Source: Mesorhizobium shangrilense
GTDB lineage: Bacteria; Pseudomonadota; Alphaproteobacteria; Rhizobiales; Rhizobiaceae
Assembly (NCBI RefSeq): GCF_040537815.1
Contig: NZ_JBEWSZ010000001.1
Location: forward strand, 372,001-436,000
Direction: 5' to 3'
Length of the DNA stretch: 64,000 nucleotides
In this document: in pieces, positions 31,604-41,008 of the stretch
How the letters are laid out: every line of letters begins with the position of its first letter
Position numbering within the stretch: position 1 is the stretch's first letter
Notes under the pieces: generated by a model
Seen by the model: the letters and a program-made list of their open reading frames with translations, nothing else
Database searches by the model: none
Told to the model about the DNA's origin: nothing
Program-made: the position numbers and the translations under genes

Positions 31604-33016
31604 CTAGCGCATCACCCTGCCGAGCCTGACCATCGCAGTGTGCAGTTCCTCGTCGCTGAAACCGGAGAAGCCGAGCACGAGACCGTGCCGCTCGGGACCG
31701 TCGACGAACATCGAAGACAGGGCGCGGGCGCCGACGCCGGCTGCCTTCGCTGCTTCGACCAGCTCGGTATCCTGTCTTGTGCTTTTCAGCTTTGCCACCA
31801 GATGTAGCCCTTGTTCCGGCACAATCACGTCGAGGCTGTCGTGGCAATGCGCCTCGAGCCCGGCGACCAGCACGTCGCGCGCGGCTTGGACCCGACGGCG
31901 CACGCGGCGCAGATGCGCGGCAAAATGGCCTTCGTTAAGGAGATCGGTGAGCGCGCCTTCGGCCAGTGTCGAGGGGAAGCGGTCGGAGCGCGCCCGGACC
32001 GCCATGACGGCATCGAGCAGTGGTTCGGGCACCACGACATAGCCGATGCGCAGGCCAGGGAAGAGGATTTTTGAAAACGTGCCGAGATAGGCGACGCGGC
32101 CCGAGCCATCCATGCCCTGCAGCGAGGTGAGCGGCGGGCCGGCATAGCGGAATTCGCTGTCGTAATCGTCCTCGAAGATCCAGGCACCGTTGCGCCCAGC
32201 CCAGTCGAGCAAGGCGAGACGGCGGCGCATCGTCATGGTCACTCCGAGCGGATATTGGTGCGAGGGCGTGACATAGGCGGCGCGAGCGCCGGGGCAGAGC
32301 CTCTCGCCCAAATCGGGATCGAGGCCCTCGGCATCAACGGGCACGCCGACGACCTTGGCGCCGGTTCCGGCAAGAACGGCATGGGCCATCGGATAGCAGG
32401 GGTTTTCGATCCACACGGCGTCCCCGGGCCGGATGGCGGCGCGTGCCAGCAGGTCCAGCCCCTGCTGCGTGCCTGAGGTCAGCACGATCTGGCCGGGATC
32501 ACAGCGCACGCCGCGCGCGGTCCTGAGATAGGCGGCGATCGCAGTGCGCAGGCCGAGCCCGCCGCGCGGATCACCGTAACGAAAATGCTCGGGGCCGGGG
32601 CGGGCGAGGTGGCGCGACAGGAGGATGCGGAACAGGCTGATCGTGCGAGCGTCCGACACGGCGACGCCGAGACCGCAGGGCAAGGATGCTGTGACATCGA
32701 TGTCCGGCAAGCGTTCGCGCTTCAGCGTCACCGGCAGATGCGGCACGTTTGCCGCGACGAAGGTCCCGGCGCCGACTTTGGCGACAGCAAATCCTTCGGA
32801 GATCAGCATTTCGAAACAGGCGACCGCCGCCGAGCGCGACAGGCCGAAACGGCGGGCGAGGTCGCGTGTGGTCGGCAGCTTGGCGCCGGCGGCCAGCGCG
32901 CCGGTTTCGATCAGCCGCCGCAACGCCGCGTACAGTTCGCGGCTGCGGGGGCCTTCGCCCGGCAGGACGGGAATGAGCGCCGACCAGTCCGGCGGATTGG
33001 TCTGAATTCTATCCAT
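31604..33016 (-). CDS. MocR/PdxR family regulator (GntR wHTH plus aminotransferase domain)
   Basis: The 470-residue protein joins a GntR-type winged helix (ELYAALRRLIETGALAAGAKLPTTRDLARRFGLSRSAAVACFEMLISEGF) to a fold type I aminotransferase domain. The PLP-binding lysine lies in YLGTFSKILFPGLRIGYVV, and DDYDSEFRYAG precedes it. It is divergent from a flavin split-barrel (PNPOx-like) gene at 33087, with a symmetric site in between, so it probably regulates a vitamin B6-related or other pathway in response to PLP. Confidence 0.92.
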   Translation of the reverse strand: MDRIQTNPPDWSALIPVLPGEGPRSRELYAALRRLIETGALAAGAKLPTTRDLARRFGLSRSAAVACFEMLISEGFAVAKVGAGTFVAANVPHLPVTLKRERLPDIDVTASLPCGLGVAVSDARTISLFRILLSRHLARPGPEHFRYGDPRGGLGLRTAIAAYLRTARGVRCDPGQIVLTSGTQQGLDLLARAAIRPGDAVWIENPCYPMAHAVLAGTGAKVVGVPVDAEGLDPDLGERLCPGARAAYVTPSHQYPLGVTMTMRRRLALLDWAGRNGAWIFEDDYDSEFRYAGPPLTSLQGMDGSGRVAYLGTFSKILFPGLRIGYVVVPEPLLDAVMAVRARSDRFPSTLAEGALTDLLNEGHFAAHLRRVRRRVQAARDVLVAGLEAHCHDSLDVIVPEQGLHLVAKLKSTRQDTELVEAAKAAGVGARALSSMFVDGPERHGLVLGFSGFSDEELHTAMVRLGRVMR

Positions 33017-33019
33017 ATG

Positions 33020-33041
33020 ATTGGTTCTTTTTCGGACCAAT
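33020..33041. promoter_or_regulatory. Candidate MocR operator
   Basis: ATTGGT (33020-33025) and ACCAAT (33036-33041) are exact inverted arms separated by ten bases. They lie just upstream of the MocR start codon and upstream of the divergent PNPOx-like gene. The location suits autoregulation and control of the neighbour. Confidence 0.6.
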
Positions 33042-33086
33042 TTTCCGATGCATGGTTGGCAGACCCATCAAGAGGATGCAAGCGCC

Positions 33087-33812
33087 GTGAACGAGATTCC
33101 GACAACAGCCAGCTTTCCGACCAGCAAGCGCAACCGGGTGAAGCGCCGGCATGACCGTGGCAGCTACGACCATGCGTCGGTATTCGCGGTGCTCGATGCC
33201 GGGCTGCTCTGCCATGTCGCCTATACGTTCGACGGCCAGCCCTATTGCACGCCGACCATCCACTGGCGCGAGGACGACATGCTCTACTGGCACGGTTCGT
33301 CGGCCAGCCGCATGCTGCGCCATCTGCGCGCGGGCACGCCGGCGTGCCTGACCGTGTCGCATCTCGATGGGCTGATATTGGCGCGGTCGGGTTTCAATCA
33401 TTCCGCCAACTATCGCTCCGCCATGTGTTTCGGCATGGCACGGATCATCGACGAGCCGCAGGAGAAGCTGAAGGCACTGGCCGGCGTGGTCGACCGCTTC
33501 TACCCGGGCCGAGCCGAGACCTTGCGGCCGATCTCGGCGCAGGAAGCCAAGGCGACGACGGTCATCGGCATGCGTATCGAGGAAGCGTCGGCCAAGGTGC
33601 GCGCCAAGGGCGTCGCCGATGACGAGGAGGATTACGAGTACCCGGTCTGGGCAGGCGTCATCCCGGTCAGCATGGTGGTGGGCGCGGCCGAACCATGCCC
33701 GCGCCTGTTGCCCGGCATGGCACGGCCGGACTATCTGTCCGGCTATGCCGAGGGTGCACGGCTGGCCCAGGCGCTGACGGACGCGCAGCGGATGTATGAA
33801 GGCGAGGGCTGA
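33087..33812 (+). CDS. Pyridoxamine 5'-phosphate oxidase-like FMN-binding split-barrel protein
   Basis: The 241-residue protein has the split-barrel fold. KRNRVKRRHDRGSYDHASVFAVLDAGLLCHVAYTFDGQPYCTPTIHWREDDMLYWHGSSASRMLRHL is the typical FMN-binding half, and the C-terminal segment includes EDYEYPVWAGVIPVS. It could be a flavin- or heme-dependent oxidase/reductase of the PNPOx superfamily. I chose the GTG at 33087 because AAGAGG precedes it; ATG at 33048 is an alternative. Divergence from a MocR regulator suggests joint control. Confidence 0.82.
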   Translation: MNEIPTTASFPTSKRNRVKRRHDRGSYDHASVFAVLDAGLLCHVAYTFDGQPYCTPTIHWREDDMLYWHGSSASRMLRHLRAGTPACLTVSHLDGLILARSGFNHSANYRSAMCFGMARIIDEPQEKLKALAGVVDRFYPGRAETLRPISAQEAKATTVIGMRIEEASAKVRAKGVADDEEDYEYPVWAGVIPVSMVVGAAEPCPRLLPGMARPDYLSGYAEGARLAQALTDAQRMYEGEG

Positions 33813-33836
33813 GAGCGGAAGAGGCGCAACGTCTCT

Positions 33837-33983
33837 CCTTCTCCCCTTGTGGGAGAAGGTGGATCGGCGCGCAGCGCCGAGACGGTTGAGGGGTGTTGGA
33901 GGGAATGAGGCATTGGTGCTTTCTGGAGCACCCCTCATCCGACCTCGCTTCGCGAGGCCACCTTCTCCCACAAGGGGCGAAGG
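33837..33983. repeat. Rhizobial intergenic palindromic element, complete copy
   Basis: The terminal inverted repeats are CCTTCTCCCCTTGTGGGAGA and its near-complement at the right end. Internal palindromes GGCGCGCAGCGCC and CCTCGCTTCGCGAGG form further hairpins. The left half matches the reverse complement of 1-77. It separates the PNPOx-like gene from the Cfa gene. Confidence 0.85.
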
Positions 33984-34067
33984 GAAGAGGCACTACGCCA
34001 CACCAGACAAATTAGCGTCACGATGATTGCCTAACGAGTCCTCAGGCAATCCGTGAGGCCGCATGCG

Positions 34068-35333
34068 ATGAACATCCTGTTGCGTCATGTCTTGGAACGT
34101 CTGGTGCGCCAAGGCAGCCTGCTGGTGACCAGCCCGAACGGCGCGACCGACCAGTTCGGCGATGGCACCGGGGTGCCCGCGCATATCCACATCAAGACCG
34201 CCAGGGCCGAGCGCGCCATCACCATCGATCCGATGCTGGCCCTGCCGGAAGCCTATATGAGCGGCGAGGTCGACCTTCCCGGGGGCGGCGTTCTCGGCCT
34301 CATGCGCATCGTCTTCCAGAACATCGGCGACGCCGCCGGCATCGATACCGCCTGGACGCGGGCGTTGGACAAGGCGCGCCACACGTTCCGGCGTTTCCAG
34401 CAGATCAACACGACGCAGCGGTCGCGCCGCAATGTCGAGGTGCATTACGACCTGTCGGTCGATCTTTACCGGCTCTTTCTCGATGATGACCTGCAATATT
34501 CCTGCGCCTATTTCCCAAGGCTGGAAATGACGCTCGACGAGGCGCAGTCGGCCAAGAAGCGCCACATCGCCGCCAAGCTGCAACTGGAGCCCGGTCTCAG
34601 GCTGCTCGACATCGGCTGCGGCTGGGGCGGGCTTGGCCTTTATCTGGCCAGCAGCTTCAAGGTCGATGTGCTGGGGGTGACGCTGTCGGGCGAACAGCAT
34701 GCGGTGGCGACCGAACGGGCGCTTTCGGAGGGGCTGGCGGGCCGGGCCCGGTTCGAGATCAAGGATTATAGGGAGCTTGGCGACCGTTTCGACCGCATCG
34801 TCTCGGTCGGCATGTTCGAACACGTCGGCGTCAACCACTACAAGACCTTCTTCAACACCTGCGCCAGGCTGCTGAACCGCGACGGGGTGATGCTGCTGCA
34901 TACGGTCGGCCGCTCCGGCCCGCCTTCGGTGACCAGCGCGTTCGTGCGCAAGCACATTTTTCCAGGCGGCTATGTGCCGGCGTTGTCGGAGGTTCTGCCA
35001 GCGATCGAGAAGGCCGGGTTGATCGTCACCGACGTGGAAATCCTGCGCCTGCACTATGCCGAGACGTTGAAACACTGGGGCAAGCGCTTCGCCGCCAACC
35101 GCGACAAGGCCAGGGCTGTTTATGACGAGCGTTTCTGCCGCATGTGGGAGTTCTATCTGGCGGCGTCCGAAGCCTCGTTTCGCTGGCAGGACCTCGTGGT
35201 CTTCCAGATTCAGATCGCCAGAAAGAACGACACGCTGCCGATGACACGCGACTATATCGCGGATGGCGAGAAGCTGCTGGGGCTGCACGAGATGGCGCAT
35301 TCGGGGCAGGGCCAGCGGGCTGCGGGTTCCTGA
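34068..35333 (+). CDS. cfa: Cyclopropane-fatty-acyl-phospholipid synthase
   Basis: The 421-residue enzyme transfers a methylene from SAM to unsaturated phospholipid acyl chains at the inner membrane. The SAM site is LRLLDIGCGWGGLGLYLA. The N-terminal lipid-binding half carries EAYMSGEVDLPGGGVLGLMRI. The segment NVEVHYDLSVDLYRLFLDDDLQYSCAYFP contains the conserved HYD and SCAYF motifs. The C-terminal PMTRDYI is typical. It stands alone, so regulation cannot be inferred from an operon. Rhizobia often have several cfa paralogues. Confidence 0.92.
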   Translation: MNILLRHVLERLVRQGSLLVTSPNGATDQFGDGTGVPAHIHIKTARAERAITIDPMLALPEAYMSGEVDLPGGGVLGLMRIVFQNIGDAAGIDTAWTRALDKARHTFRRFQQINTTQRSRRNVEVHYDLSVDLYRLFLDDDLQYSCAYFPRLEMTLDEAQSAKKRHIAAKLQLEPGLRLLDIGCGWGGLGLYLASSFKVDVLGVTLSGEQHAVATERALSEGLAGRARFEIKDYRELGDRFDRIVSVGMFEHVGVNHYKTFFNTCARLLNRDGVMLLHTVGRSGPPSVTSAFVRKHIFPGGYVPALSEVLPAIEKAGLIVTDVEILRLHYAETLKHWGKRFAANRDKARAVYDERFCRMWEFYLAASEASFRWQDLVVFQIQIARKNDTLPMTRDYIADGEKLLGLHEMAHSGQGQRAAGS

Positions 35334-35353
35334 GCGAGATGTGACGATCGACT

Positions 35354-35797
35354 TCACCCGGCGACAGCGACCGACAGCGCACCGGCAACGAGCAGCACGG
35401 CCATCACGCTGAAGGCGACGATATTGGCGTCCCAGCGCCTGGCGACGACCGGCACGGGGGCGGTGAAGGGAAGGTAGCCGTTGTCGTCGAAGGCGCGGCC
35501 GCCATAAAACGGCATGGCAAACACCGCCGCGAAGAATGCGAGGTAGACGATCGCCGCCATTCCGGCCGCGAGGTAGAGCCGATCGATTGCGTAGGGACCC
35601 GGCAGCCAGATGAGCGCCAGCGCCATCAGCGCGAAACCGACATAGCTGCAGACCTGCCAAACGACATGAAAACGGGCATGCGGCGTCCACTGGGGATTGG
35701 TCGCATGGGTCTTGTTGAAGTCCGCCAGCACCGTGACCAGACCATAGCCGAGTGTGGCGAGCGTGAGCAGGATGCGGGCGACAAGATCGAAGCTCAT
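35354..35797 (-). CDS. Four-segment inner-membrane protein (DUF6640-like)
   Basis: The 147-residue protein has four hydrophobic segments: residues about 5-25, 47-65, 73-95 and 125-145. A conserved-looking FNKTHATNPQWTPHARFHVVWQV follows the first. It resembles the small membrane family DUF6640, though I hold that name with reservation. It is convergent with cfa and has GGAG upstream of the ATG. The function is unknown. Confidence 0.7.
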   Translation of the reverse strand: MSFDLVARILLTLATLGYGLVTVLADFNKTHATNPQWTPHARFHVVWQVCSYVGFALMALALIWLPGPYAIDRLYLAAGMAAIVYLAFFAAVFAMPFYGGRAFDDNGYLPFTAPVPVVARRWDANIVAFSVMAVLLVAGALSVAVAG

Positions 35798-35880
35798 TTT
35801 ACTCCTCCGTTGTGTTCCCGTCTTGAGATTGGTGCATTCGCGTTGCCTCGATCGTTGCTGAAATCAGCCACGGTCGAGGA

Positions 35881-35946
35881 GTGATCGAGGCGCTGCATCT
35901 CACCTTCATTCCCGGCCTGTCGAGGAAGGTTGCCTGGCGCGGTTAA
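35881..35946 (+). pseudogene. Remnant of a GNAT acetyltransferase gene
   Basis: Translation of this stretch gives VIEALHLTFIPGLSRKVAWRG followed by a stop. The intact GNAT enzyme at 37672 has VIGTLQLTFIPGLSRKGALRG in the same position, before its acetyl-CoA site. The match also holds at the DNA level. No further homology is seen on either side, so this is a short relic of a duplicated or rearranged copy. Confidence 0.75.
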
Positions 35947-36047
35947 ACCGAGGCGGCTCGCTGCCGCCGTTGGGAAAGCAAAGCCAGGCTCCGGCCGGTG
36001 GCGCAGACTGAAGCCGGCGGGAGCAAGCGTACCGTAGCGCGAAATCG

Positions 36048-36455
36048 TCAGGGGGAGACGGACGCAACTCCCGAGACCGAGCGCACCGTTGCGGGCGAGA
36101 AAACCACGAACGCGAAGATGAGCACGGCGGCCGCGACGATCAGCGAACCAACGGCGACGACCGGCTCGAGCGCCGAATTTCCCCGCAGCATCAGGTAGAG
36201 CGCCGGCAGCATGATCACCAGGCCGAGATTGTAGACACCGTAGTGGATCATCGCGATCCTGCGGCCGGCCTTTTGCGGGTTCAGGGCATAATAGCCACCA
36301 AATATCGCGCTCGTGACCCATCCCAGCAGATTGATGTGCGCATGCGCCGGGAAGGCGCCATGATCGCCGGAGATTGCCATCTGGAGGCCCGCAGTGATCC
36401 CCAGAATAAGAAACACGATAGCGCTCTTGAAGAAGAGTTCCGAAACCCTGGGCAT
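36048..36455 (-). CDS. Small membrane protein resembling cytochrome oxidase subunit I N-terminal segments
   Basis: The 135-residue protein has about four hydrophobic helices. The motif HGAFPAHAHINLLGWVTSAIFGGYYALNP resembles the HxHLNLLGWV segment of heme-copper oxidase subunit I-like small proteins found in rhizobia. The start at 36455 has GGGAG eight bases upstream. There is no clear set of heme ligands for a full oxidase. The role is unknown. Confidence 0.7.
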   Translation of the reverse strand: MPRVSELFFKSAIVFLILGITAGLQMAISGDHGAFPAHAHINLLGWVTSAIFGGYYALNPQKAGRRIAMIHYGVYNLGLVIMLPALYLMLRGNSALEPVVAVGSLIVAAAVLIFAFVVFSPATVRSVSGVASVSP

Positions 36456-36659
36456 CTCATTTGCTCCCAATGTCATTCTTGTCACCGGCGCGGAATCCCC
36501 TCCGTGGCCAGCGCGAGCGTAGCGTCGCCCGTCAGGGCAAAAAGGGCGGTTGAATGGAACGGTGTGGAATTCTCTGGAATTCCTGGAAATATGTGCCTGG
36601 AAAATGCGTAGTGGATGCAAGGCGTGGCGCATGCCATGCTTGCGTCGGAGGGCGGACGG

Positions 36660-37595
36660 ATGGCACAGCAGATCGCGCGGAAGTTACGGCTGACTTCGGC
36701 GCTGCTGGGAACCGTGACCAGAAAGGACCTGGCGGCGGCGTTCCGGCGGATCAACCCGGATACGGCATTCGATCTCGGCCGCGCCGACAAATGGCTGCAG
36801 GGCCGTGCACAACCACGCCAGCTCAGTGTCTATGACGATTGGTCGAAGCTTCTCGACATCGGTCAATCCGGCGCTTGGATCGCCCAGAGCGATCTGCCGA
36901 GCTTCATGGCCGCGATCTGTGGCCGCCATGGCATCGACAGGGCTGAATTAGAACGCCGCGCCGGCACGCAGTTCGAAACCTCCGCGCATGAGGATCGAAG
37001 CCTTGGCGTGACCCTGGCCGGAACATATGCATGCTATTCCCATGCCCTGTCGCCCTATTACCGCGGTCAACTGATACGAGGCAGCCTGTCGATAGACGCC
37101 GGGCCTGGCGTGCATGGCCTGACCGCGATGTATCGCGAGGCGTTGCCGACGGGGCCGCTGCTGTTTGGCGGACCGGTTACGCTGGCAAAACGCGGATTGT
37201 ATGCGAATCTGAGAGAAGCCGGAGGAGATGGCCAGCTGTTCCTCTGCCTCTTCCCGCCTTCGCGGCCCGGAAGCGTCCTTGGCGGCTATCTATGCGGAAC
37301 CACCGTCATCGATCCGGAGCCGCATCCATCCCTGACCAGGATTCTGATGATCCGCTTGCGCAATCCGGCGCCCCGCGAGGAGTGGGGCGGATATCTGGCA
37401 TCCGGCCAGTCGATCACTGGGGATCTGGCATCGCTCGGCCTGTCCATCGAAGAACCACAAGCGCTCGATCGGCAGCTGATGCAATTTCTCGCCGGACGTG
37501 GCGACGATGGCGCCAGCCAGATTTCGCCGGTCGAATTCCGGGCGATCCTGGATGTCTTCGATCGTCATTGGCTGCGCCGGTCCGGGCAGGGCTAG
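36660..37595 (+). CDS. Hypothetical protein, possible DNA-binding N-terminus
   Basis: The 311-residue protein starts at an ATG preceded by GGAGGGCGGACGG. Residues 1-110 are helical and basic (QQIARKLRLTSALLGTVTRKDLAAAFRRINPDTAFDLGRADKWLQGRAQPRQLSVYDDW) and look like a helix-turn-helix with an added segment. The remainder contains beta-rich stretches (GVTLAGTYACYSHALSPYYRGQLIRGSLSI). There is no signal peptide. I did not recognise the family; a regulatory role is a guess. Confidence 0.6.
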   Translation: MAQQIARKLRLTSALLGTVTRKDLAAAFRRINPDTAFDLGRADKWLQGRAQPRQLSVYDDWSKLLDIGQSGAWIAQSDLPSFMAAICGRHGIDRAELERRAGTQFETSAHEDRSLGVTLAGTYACYSHALSPYYRGQLIRGSLSIDAGPGVHGLTAMYREALPTGPLLFGGPVTLAKRGLYANLREAGGDGQLFLCLFPPSRPGSVLGGYLCGTTVIDPEPHPSLTRILMIRLRNPAPREEWGGYLASGQSITGDLASLGLSIEEPQALDRQLMQFLAGRGDDGASQISPVEFRAILDVFDRHWLRRSGQG

Positions 37596-37671
37596 CGGAT
37601 TGCGGGCTTCCAATTGCCGCGTTTAGCCTGTGTATCGTGATACTTCACCAGAAAGTCGGCAGGGTTTCAAA

Positions 37672-38445
37672 ATGTCAGAAGATTTATCTGCTCTGTATTC
37701 CCTGGCGAATGGCCATGGGCTCATCCTCGAGACGATTGTCAGGCACCTGGACAAAAGAGGGTTGCTGTCCAAGGAGGAGCTTGCCGTCGAACTGACCGAA
37801 CTTGCTCAAAAGATCGAGGTGAGCTGGAAAGACGCGTATGCCGCCGATGCCAAGAGGATGGATTTTGCCGCACTGAGGAATCTGGCGCAGGGTCTAAATG
37901 ACGGGCAGTATCTGTTCGCCAAATTTGGATATCGTGACAAAATCGACGTCGACCCTCCGGCAAATGACGGAACTGTCAACGAGAGGAAAAGTAAGATCGT
38001 GTTCCGCCGGGCATATGTCCAGGATTTGCCCGCCATCGTCGCGCTGCTTGCCGACGATGCGCTGGGCGCGACCCGCGAGGACCCGTCCACGCCGCTCGCG
38101 CCATCCTATCTCGATGCCTTCAGGGCGATTGAAGCCGATCCCAATCAACTGCTGGTCGTGGCCGTCGATGGCCCCGAGGTGATCGGCACCTTGCAACTCA
38201 CCTTCATTCCCGGCCTGTCCAGGAAGGGCGCCTTGCGTGGCCAGATCGAGGCCGTTCGCATCGCCAGCCACCGACGGTCCGGCGGCATCGGCGGCAAGAT
38301 GTTCGAATGGGCGATCGAGAAATGCCGTTCACGCGGCTGCAGCCACGTCCAGCTGACCACCGACAAGGGGCGGACGGAAGCGCATGCCTTCTACGAGCGG
38401 CTTGGTTTCACCGCCAGCCATCTCGGCTACAAGATGGCGCTGTAG
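37672..38445 (+). CDS. GNAT N-acetyltransferase with an N-terminal extra domain
   Basis: The 257-residue protein has two parts. Residues 1-110 form a helical region (SEDLSALYSLANGHGLILETIVRHLDKRGLLSKEELAVELTELAQKI) not usual in small GNATs. Residues 110-257 form a standard acetyltransferase: VFRRAYVQDLPAIVALLADD, then LQLTFIPGLSRKGALRGQIEAVRIASHRRSGGIGGKMFEWAIEKC with the acetyl-CoA Q/R-x-x-G-x-G/A loop, then FYERLGF. This looks like a fusion of a small helical protein with a GNAT enzyme. The substrate is unknown. Confidence 0.8.
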   Translation: MSEDLSALYSLANGHGLILETIVRHLDKRGLLSKEELAVELTELAQKIEVSWKDAYAADAKRMDFAALRNLAQGLNDGQYLFAKFGYRDKIDVDPPANDGTVNERKSKIVFRRAYVQDLPAIVALLADDALGATREDPSTPLAPSYLDAFRAIEADPNQLLVVAVDGPEVIGTLQLTFIPGLSRKGALRGQIEAVRIASHRRSGGIGGKMFEWAIEKCRSRGCSHVQLTTDKGRTEAHAFYERLGFTASHLGYKMAL

Positions 38446-38647
38446 GAATGTGCTCAGAAACAGCCCCGCCCCTTGTTGCAGGCGTCGTTGCCGGGCAAAT
38501 CACGCTCGTAGCGATCACACCCTCTCATGGGGCCGACCTCGTCGCTCTCTGCAACAAGGCAACGCTTTACAAGGCAGCGGCGAAAGTCAGTTGAGCCATG
38601 ATGGCGGCGCCGCAAATGGGAGGCTGGTGAAGCAAACGACGAGACGG

Positions 38648-38818
38648 CTACCGGGGCCGTTCCCTATCTTCCTCATTGTGCAAACTGAATACGCGGCCTT
38701 TGCCGTGCTCCGCCTCCAGCTGTCGCCTCGCTTCATCCAGAGACTCCGCGACAATGCTCACGCGCTGGCCAGGCTTTCTGGGGTCGTTTGTCCAGATGAT
38801 GGCTTTATAGAGTTTCAT
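38648..38818 (-). CDS. Small hypothetical protein
   Basis: The 56-residue protein (KLYKAIIWTNDPRKPGQRVSIVAESLDEARRQLEAEHGKGRVFSLHNEEDRERPR) has a compact beta-alpha pattern and a charged tail. The ATG at 38818 is preceded by a weak purine-rich stretch. It lies between the GNAT gene and CsbD. No family was recognised. Confidence 0.55.
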   Translation of the reverse strand: MKLYKAIIWTNDPRKPGQRVSIVAESLDEARRQLEAEHGKGRVFSLHNEEDRERPR

Positions 38819-39134
38819 TTTGGTCACCGCTGAAGCAGCATCGATTGCAAAATGTATCATCTAATACTGAATATGTTCTCGTCAGTTGACAAGCCGGTGA
38901 TTTTCTATGTTCTTTGCGCCGATGATTTACAATCGATCCTCTGGAGGGCGCCCTTCGCGCCAAGTCGCGGCTGAAGCTGCTGTTATTCTTCTGGGGGCAT
39001 CAGCCTTCCAAGGATGGCCGCATCACCGCATCGGTTGCGGTAAGGCGGACCCTGTTCTGCTGAAGCCTGCTTGGCGGCCAATGAAAATGGGCCAGCCTTC
39101 CGACCAGCCCATTGAGTTACTCTACAGCTAACAA

Positions 39135-39350
39135 TCACAGGTTCCTGTTAACGGCGGCGGCGGCCTTGTTGGCGGCGTCCTTGGTCGCGGCCTTCACGTC
39201 GCCGACGGCCTTCTGGACCTTGCCCTTGGCTTCCTGGGCGGCGCCTTCGACCTGAAGTTTTTCATTGCCAACGGCCTTGCCGACGCCTTGCTTGACACTA
39301 CCGGCGGCCTGGTTTGCGAGGCCCGCTGCCTTGTCGCTCGTGCTTCCCAT
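39135..39350 (-). CDS. CsbD family stress protein
   Basis: The 71-residue protein has the CsbD pattern: repeated helical segments [60 protein letters not shown], rich in Ala, Lys, Gly and Gln. CsbD-like proteins are general-stress or stationary-phase induced in many bacteria. The ATG at 39350 is preceded by a GGAATTGCACC leader. It stands alone. Confidence 0.88.
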   Translation of the reverse strand: MGSTSDKAAGLANQAAGSVKQGVGKAVGNEKLQVEGAAQEAKGKVQKAVGDVKAATKDAANKAAAAVNRNL

Positions 39351-39616
39351 GGTGCAATTCCTTCAGTTTGACTGATGTAGGCAGTTGGGAACGTCACGTG
39401 CGGCTGAAGGTTCCATGCCGCCGGCTTGGTCGCCACGGTTCAAGAGCTCGCGGCCATGACCGGAGATCATCGAGCCAGATCGGCAATCTTCGAGAAGTCC
39501 GGTTGATGGTGAATCGGAGAGAATATGCGGTCCTGGCCAGCCGCGCCGCGCCATGGAATTCGATGTCATGGAATTCCGGGGAAGGCGATCCCATATCTTT
39601 TCCGAGGAGCTTGAGC

Positions 39617-41008
39617 GTGAAACTTGCGCGTGTGGCCCTACTCGCCGTGGCTCTGGTAGCCACTGCAGCTTTTTCTCCCTCTTCCGCGACCGGGGAGGCG
39701 AGCGGGAAGGTGGCGTTGAGCGTCGAGATCAATGGCGCCATCGGCCCAGCCAGTGCCAGGCAGCTCAAGGATGCGCTGGCGGTCGCGGCCGAGCGAAAGG
39801 CCGAAGTCCTCATCCTCAAGATCGACACGCCCGGCGGGCTGGTCACCAGCATGCGCGAGATGATCGCCGACATCCTGGCCTCGCCGGTTCCCGTCATCGG
39901 CTATGTCGCGCCGGCCGGCGCGCATGCGGCGAGCGCCGGCACCTACATCCTCTATGCGACCCATGTGGCGGCGATGGCGCCCGGCACCAATCTGGGCGCG
40001 GCAACGCCGGTCGCGATTGGCGAACTGCTTCCTGGTGGCCAAGACCAGGGCAATGGCGACCAGGGCAAGGGCGACCAGAAGAACGCCACCGGGCCTCTGG
40101 CTGCCGACCCGATGATGACAAAGGTGACGAATGACGCGGTCGCCCTGATCCGTTCGCTCGCCGAACTGCGCGGGCGCAATGCCGACTGGGGCGAAAAGGC
40201 GGTGCGCGAGGCGGCCAGCCTGTCGGCCAGCGCGGCGCTGCAGCAACATGTCATCGACTTCATCGCCAACGATACGACCGAGCTGCTGCTACTGGCGGAT
40301 GGGCGGACCGTGGACGTGGCCGGCGCCAAACGGGTGCTGGCGACCAAGGGATTGCCGGTGGAAACGCAGGAGCCCGGCTGGTTCATCCAGCTGCTCGCCG
40401 TCATCACCGATCCGAACACCGCCATCATCCTGATCCTGGTCGGCGTCTACGGCCTGGTCTTCGAGGCGACCAGTCCGGGGGCGGTGGCGCCGGGCGCGAT
40501 TGGCACGATCTGCCTGCTGCTCGGGCTCTATGCGCTCGATCTCTTGCCCATCAACTATACCGGCCTTGCCTTGATGCTGCTCGGCATCGCCTTCCTTGTC
40601 ATGGAGGCCTTCAACCCCACCGTAGTCCTTGGACTCGGCGGCGTGATCGCCTTTCTCCTGGGCGCGGCCATGCTGCTCAAGGTCGAAGGCCCCGGCTTCG
40701 AAATGTCATGGCTGGTCATCGGCCCCGCCGCCGCCCTGGCGCTTGGCCTGGCGTTGCTGGCTGGCGGCTATCTGTTGGCCGCGCGCAAGCGCCTCCCACG
40801 TGTAGGCGCACTGGCCATGCACGGACTGCCGGCCGAGATCCTCGACTGGCAGGGCGGCGAGGGGCACGTTCTGGCCCAGGGTGAGCGCTGGCGGGCGAAG
40901 GCCGACGAACCGCTTGCCCCCGGCGATAGCGTCGAGGTGGCCGACGTCAAGGATCTCGTGCTGACGATACGGCGCCGGAATGTGAGAGGCGTTGGAGCAA
41001 GGCAATGA
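39617..41008 (+). CDS. nfeD: NfeD-type membrane serine protease (long form)
   Basis: The 463-residue protein starts with a signal anchor ([18 protein letters not shown]) and has an N-terminal ClpP/SppA-like domain. [17 protein letters not shown] and [29 protein letters not shown] contain the catalytic serine region of NfeD proteases. Four hydrophobic helices follow between about residues 255 and 395, and then a C-terminal OB-fold. GTG at 39617 is preceded by GAGGAG. It overlaps the slipin gene as ATGA, the classic NfeD/stomatin pairing; NfeD cleaves stomatin C-termini in archaeal studies. Confidence 0.92.
   Translation: MKLARVALLAVALVATAAFSPSSATGEASGKVALSVEINGAIGPASARQLKDALAVAAERKAEVLILKIDTPGGLVTSMREMIADILASPVPVIGYVAPAGAHAASAGTYILYATHVAAMAPGTNLGAATPVAIGELLPGGQDQGNGDQGKGDQKNATGPLAADPMMTKVTNDAVALIRSLAELRGRNADWGEKAVREAASLSASAALQQHVIDFIANDTTELLLLADGRTVDVAGAKRVLATKGLPVETQEPGWFIQLLAVITDPNTAIILILVGVYGLVFEATSPGAVAPGAIGTICLLLGLYALDLLPINYTGLALMLLGIAFLVMEAFNPTVVLGLGGVIAFLLGAAMLLKVEGPGFEMSWLVIGPAAALALGLALLAGGYLLAARKRLPRVGALAMHGLPAEILDWQGGEGHVLAQGERWRAKADEPLAPGDSVEVADVKDLVLTIRRRNVRGVGARQ

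Noticed and set aside
33837..33983. CRISPR-like repeat
   Set aside because: The repeated motifs occur as dispersed single palindromic elements with no regular spacers and no cas genes in the window.
38448..38594. 48-codon frame after the GNAT gene
   Set aside because: It has no convincing ribosome binding site and no family resemblance; the region could simply be spacer.
38907..39131. 74-codon plus-strand frame between the small gene at 38648 and csbD
   Set aside because: The translation is unlike natural proteins and there is no ribosome binding site.
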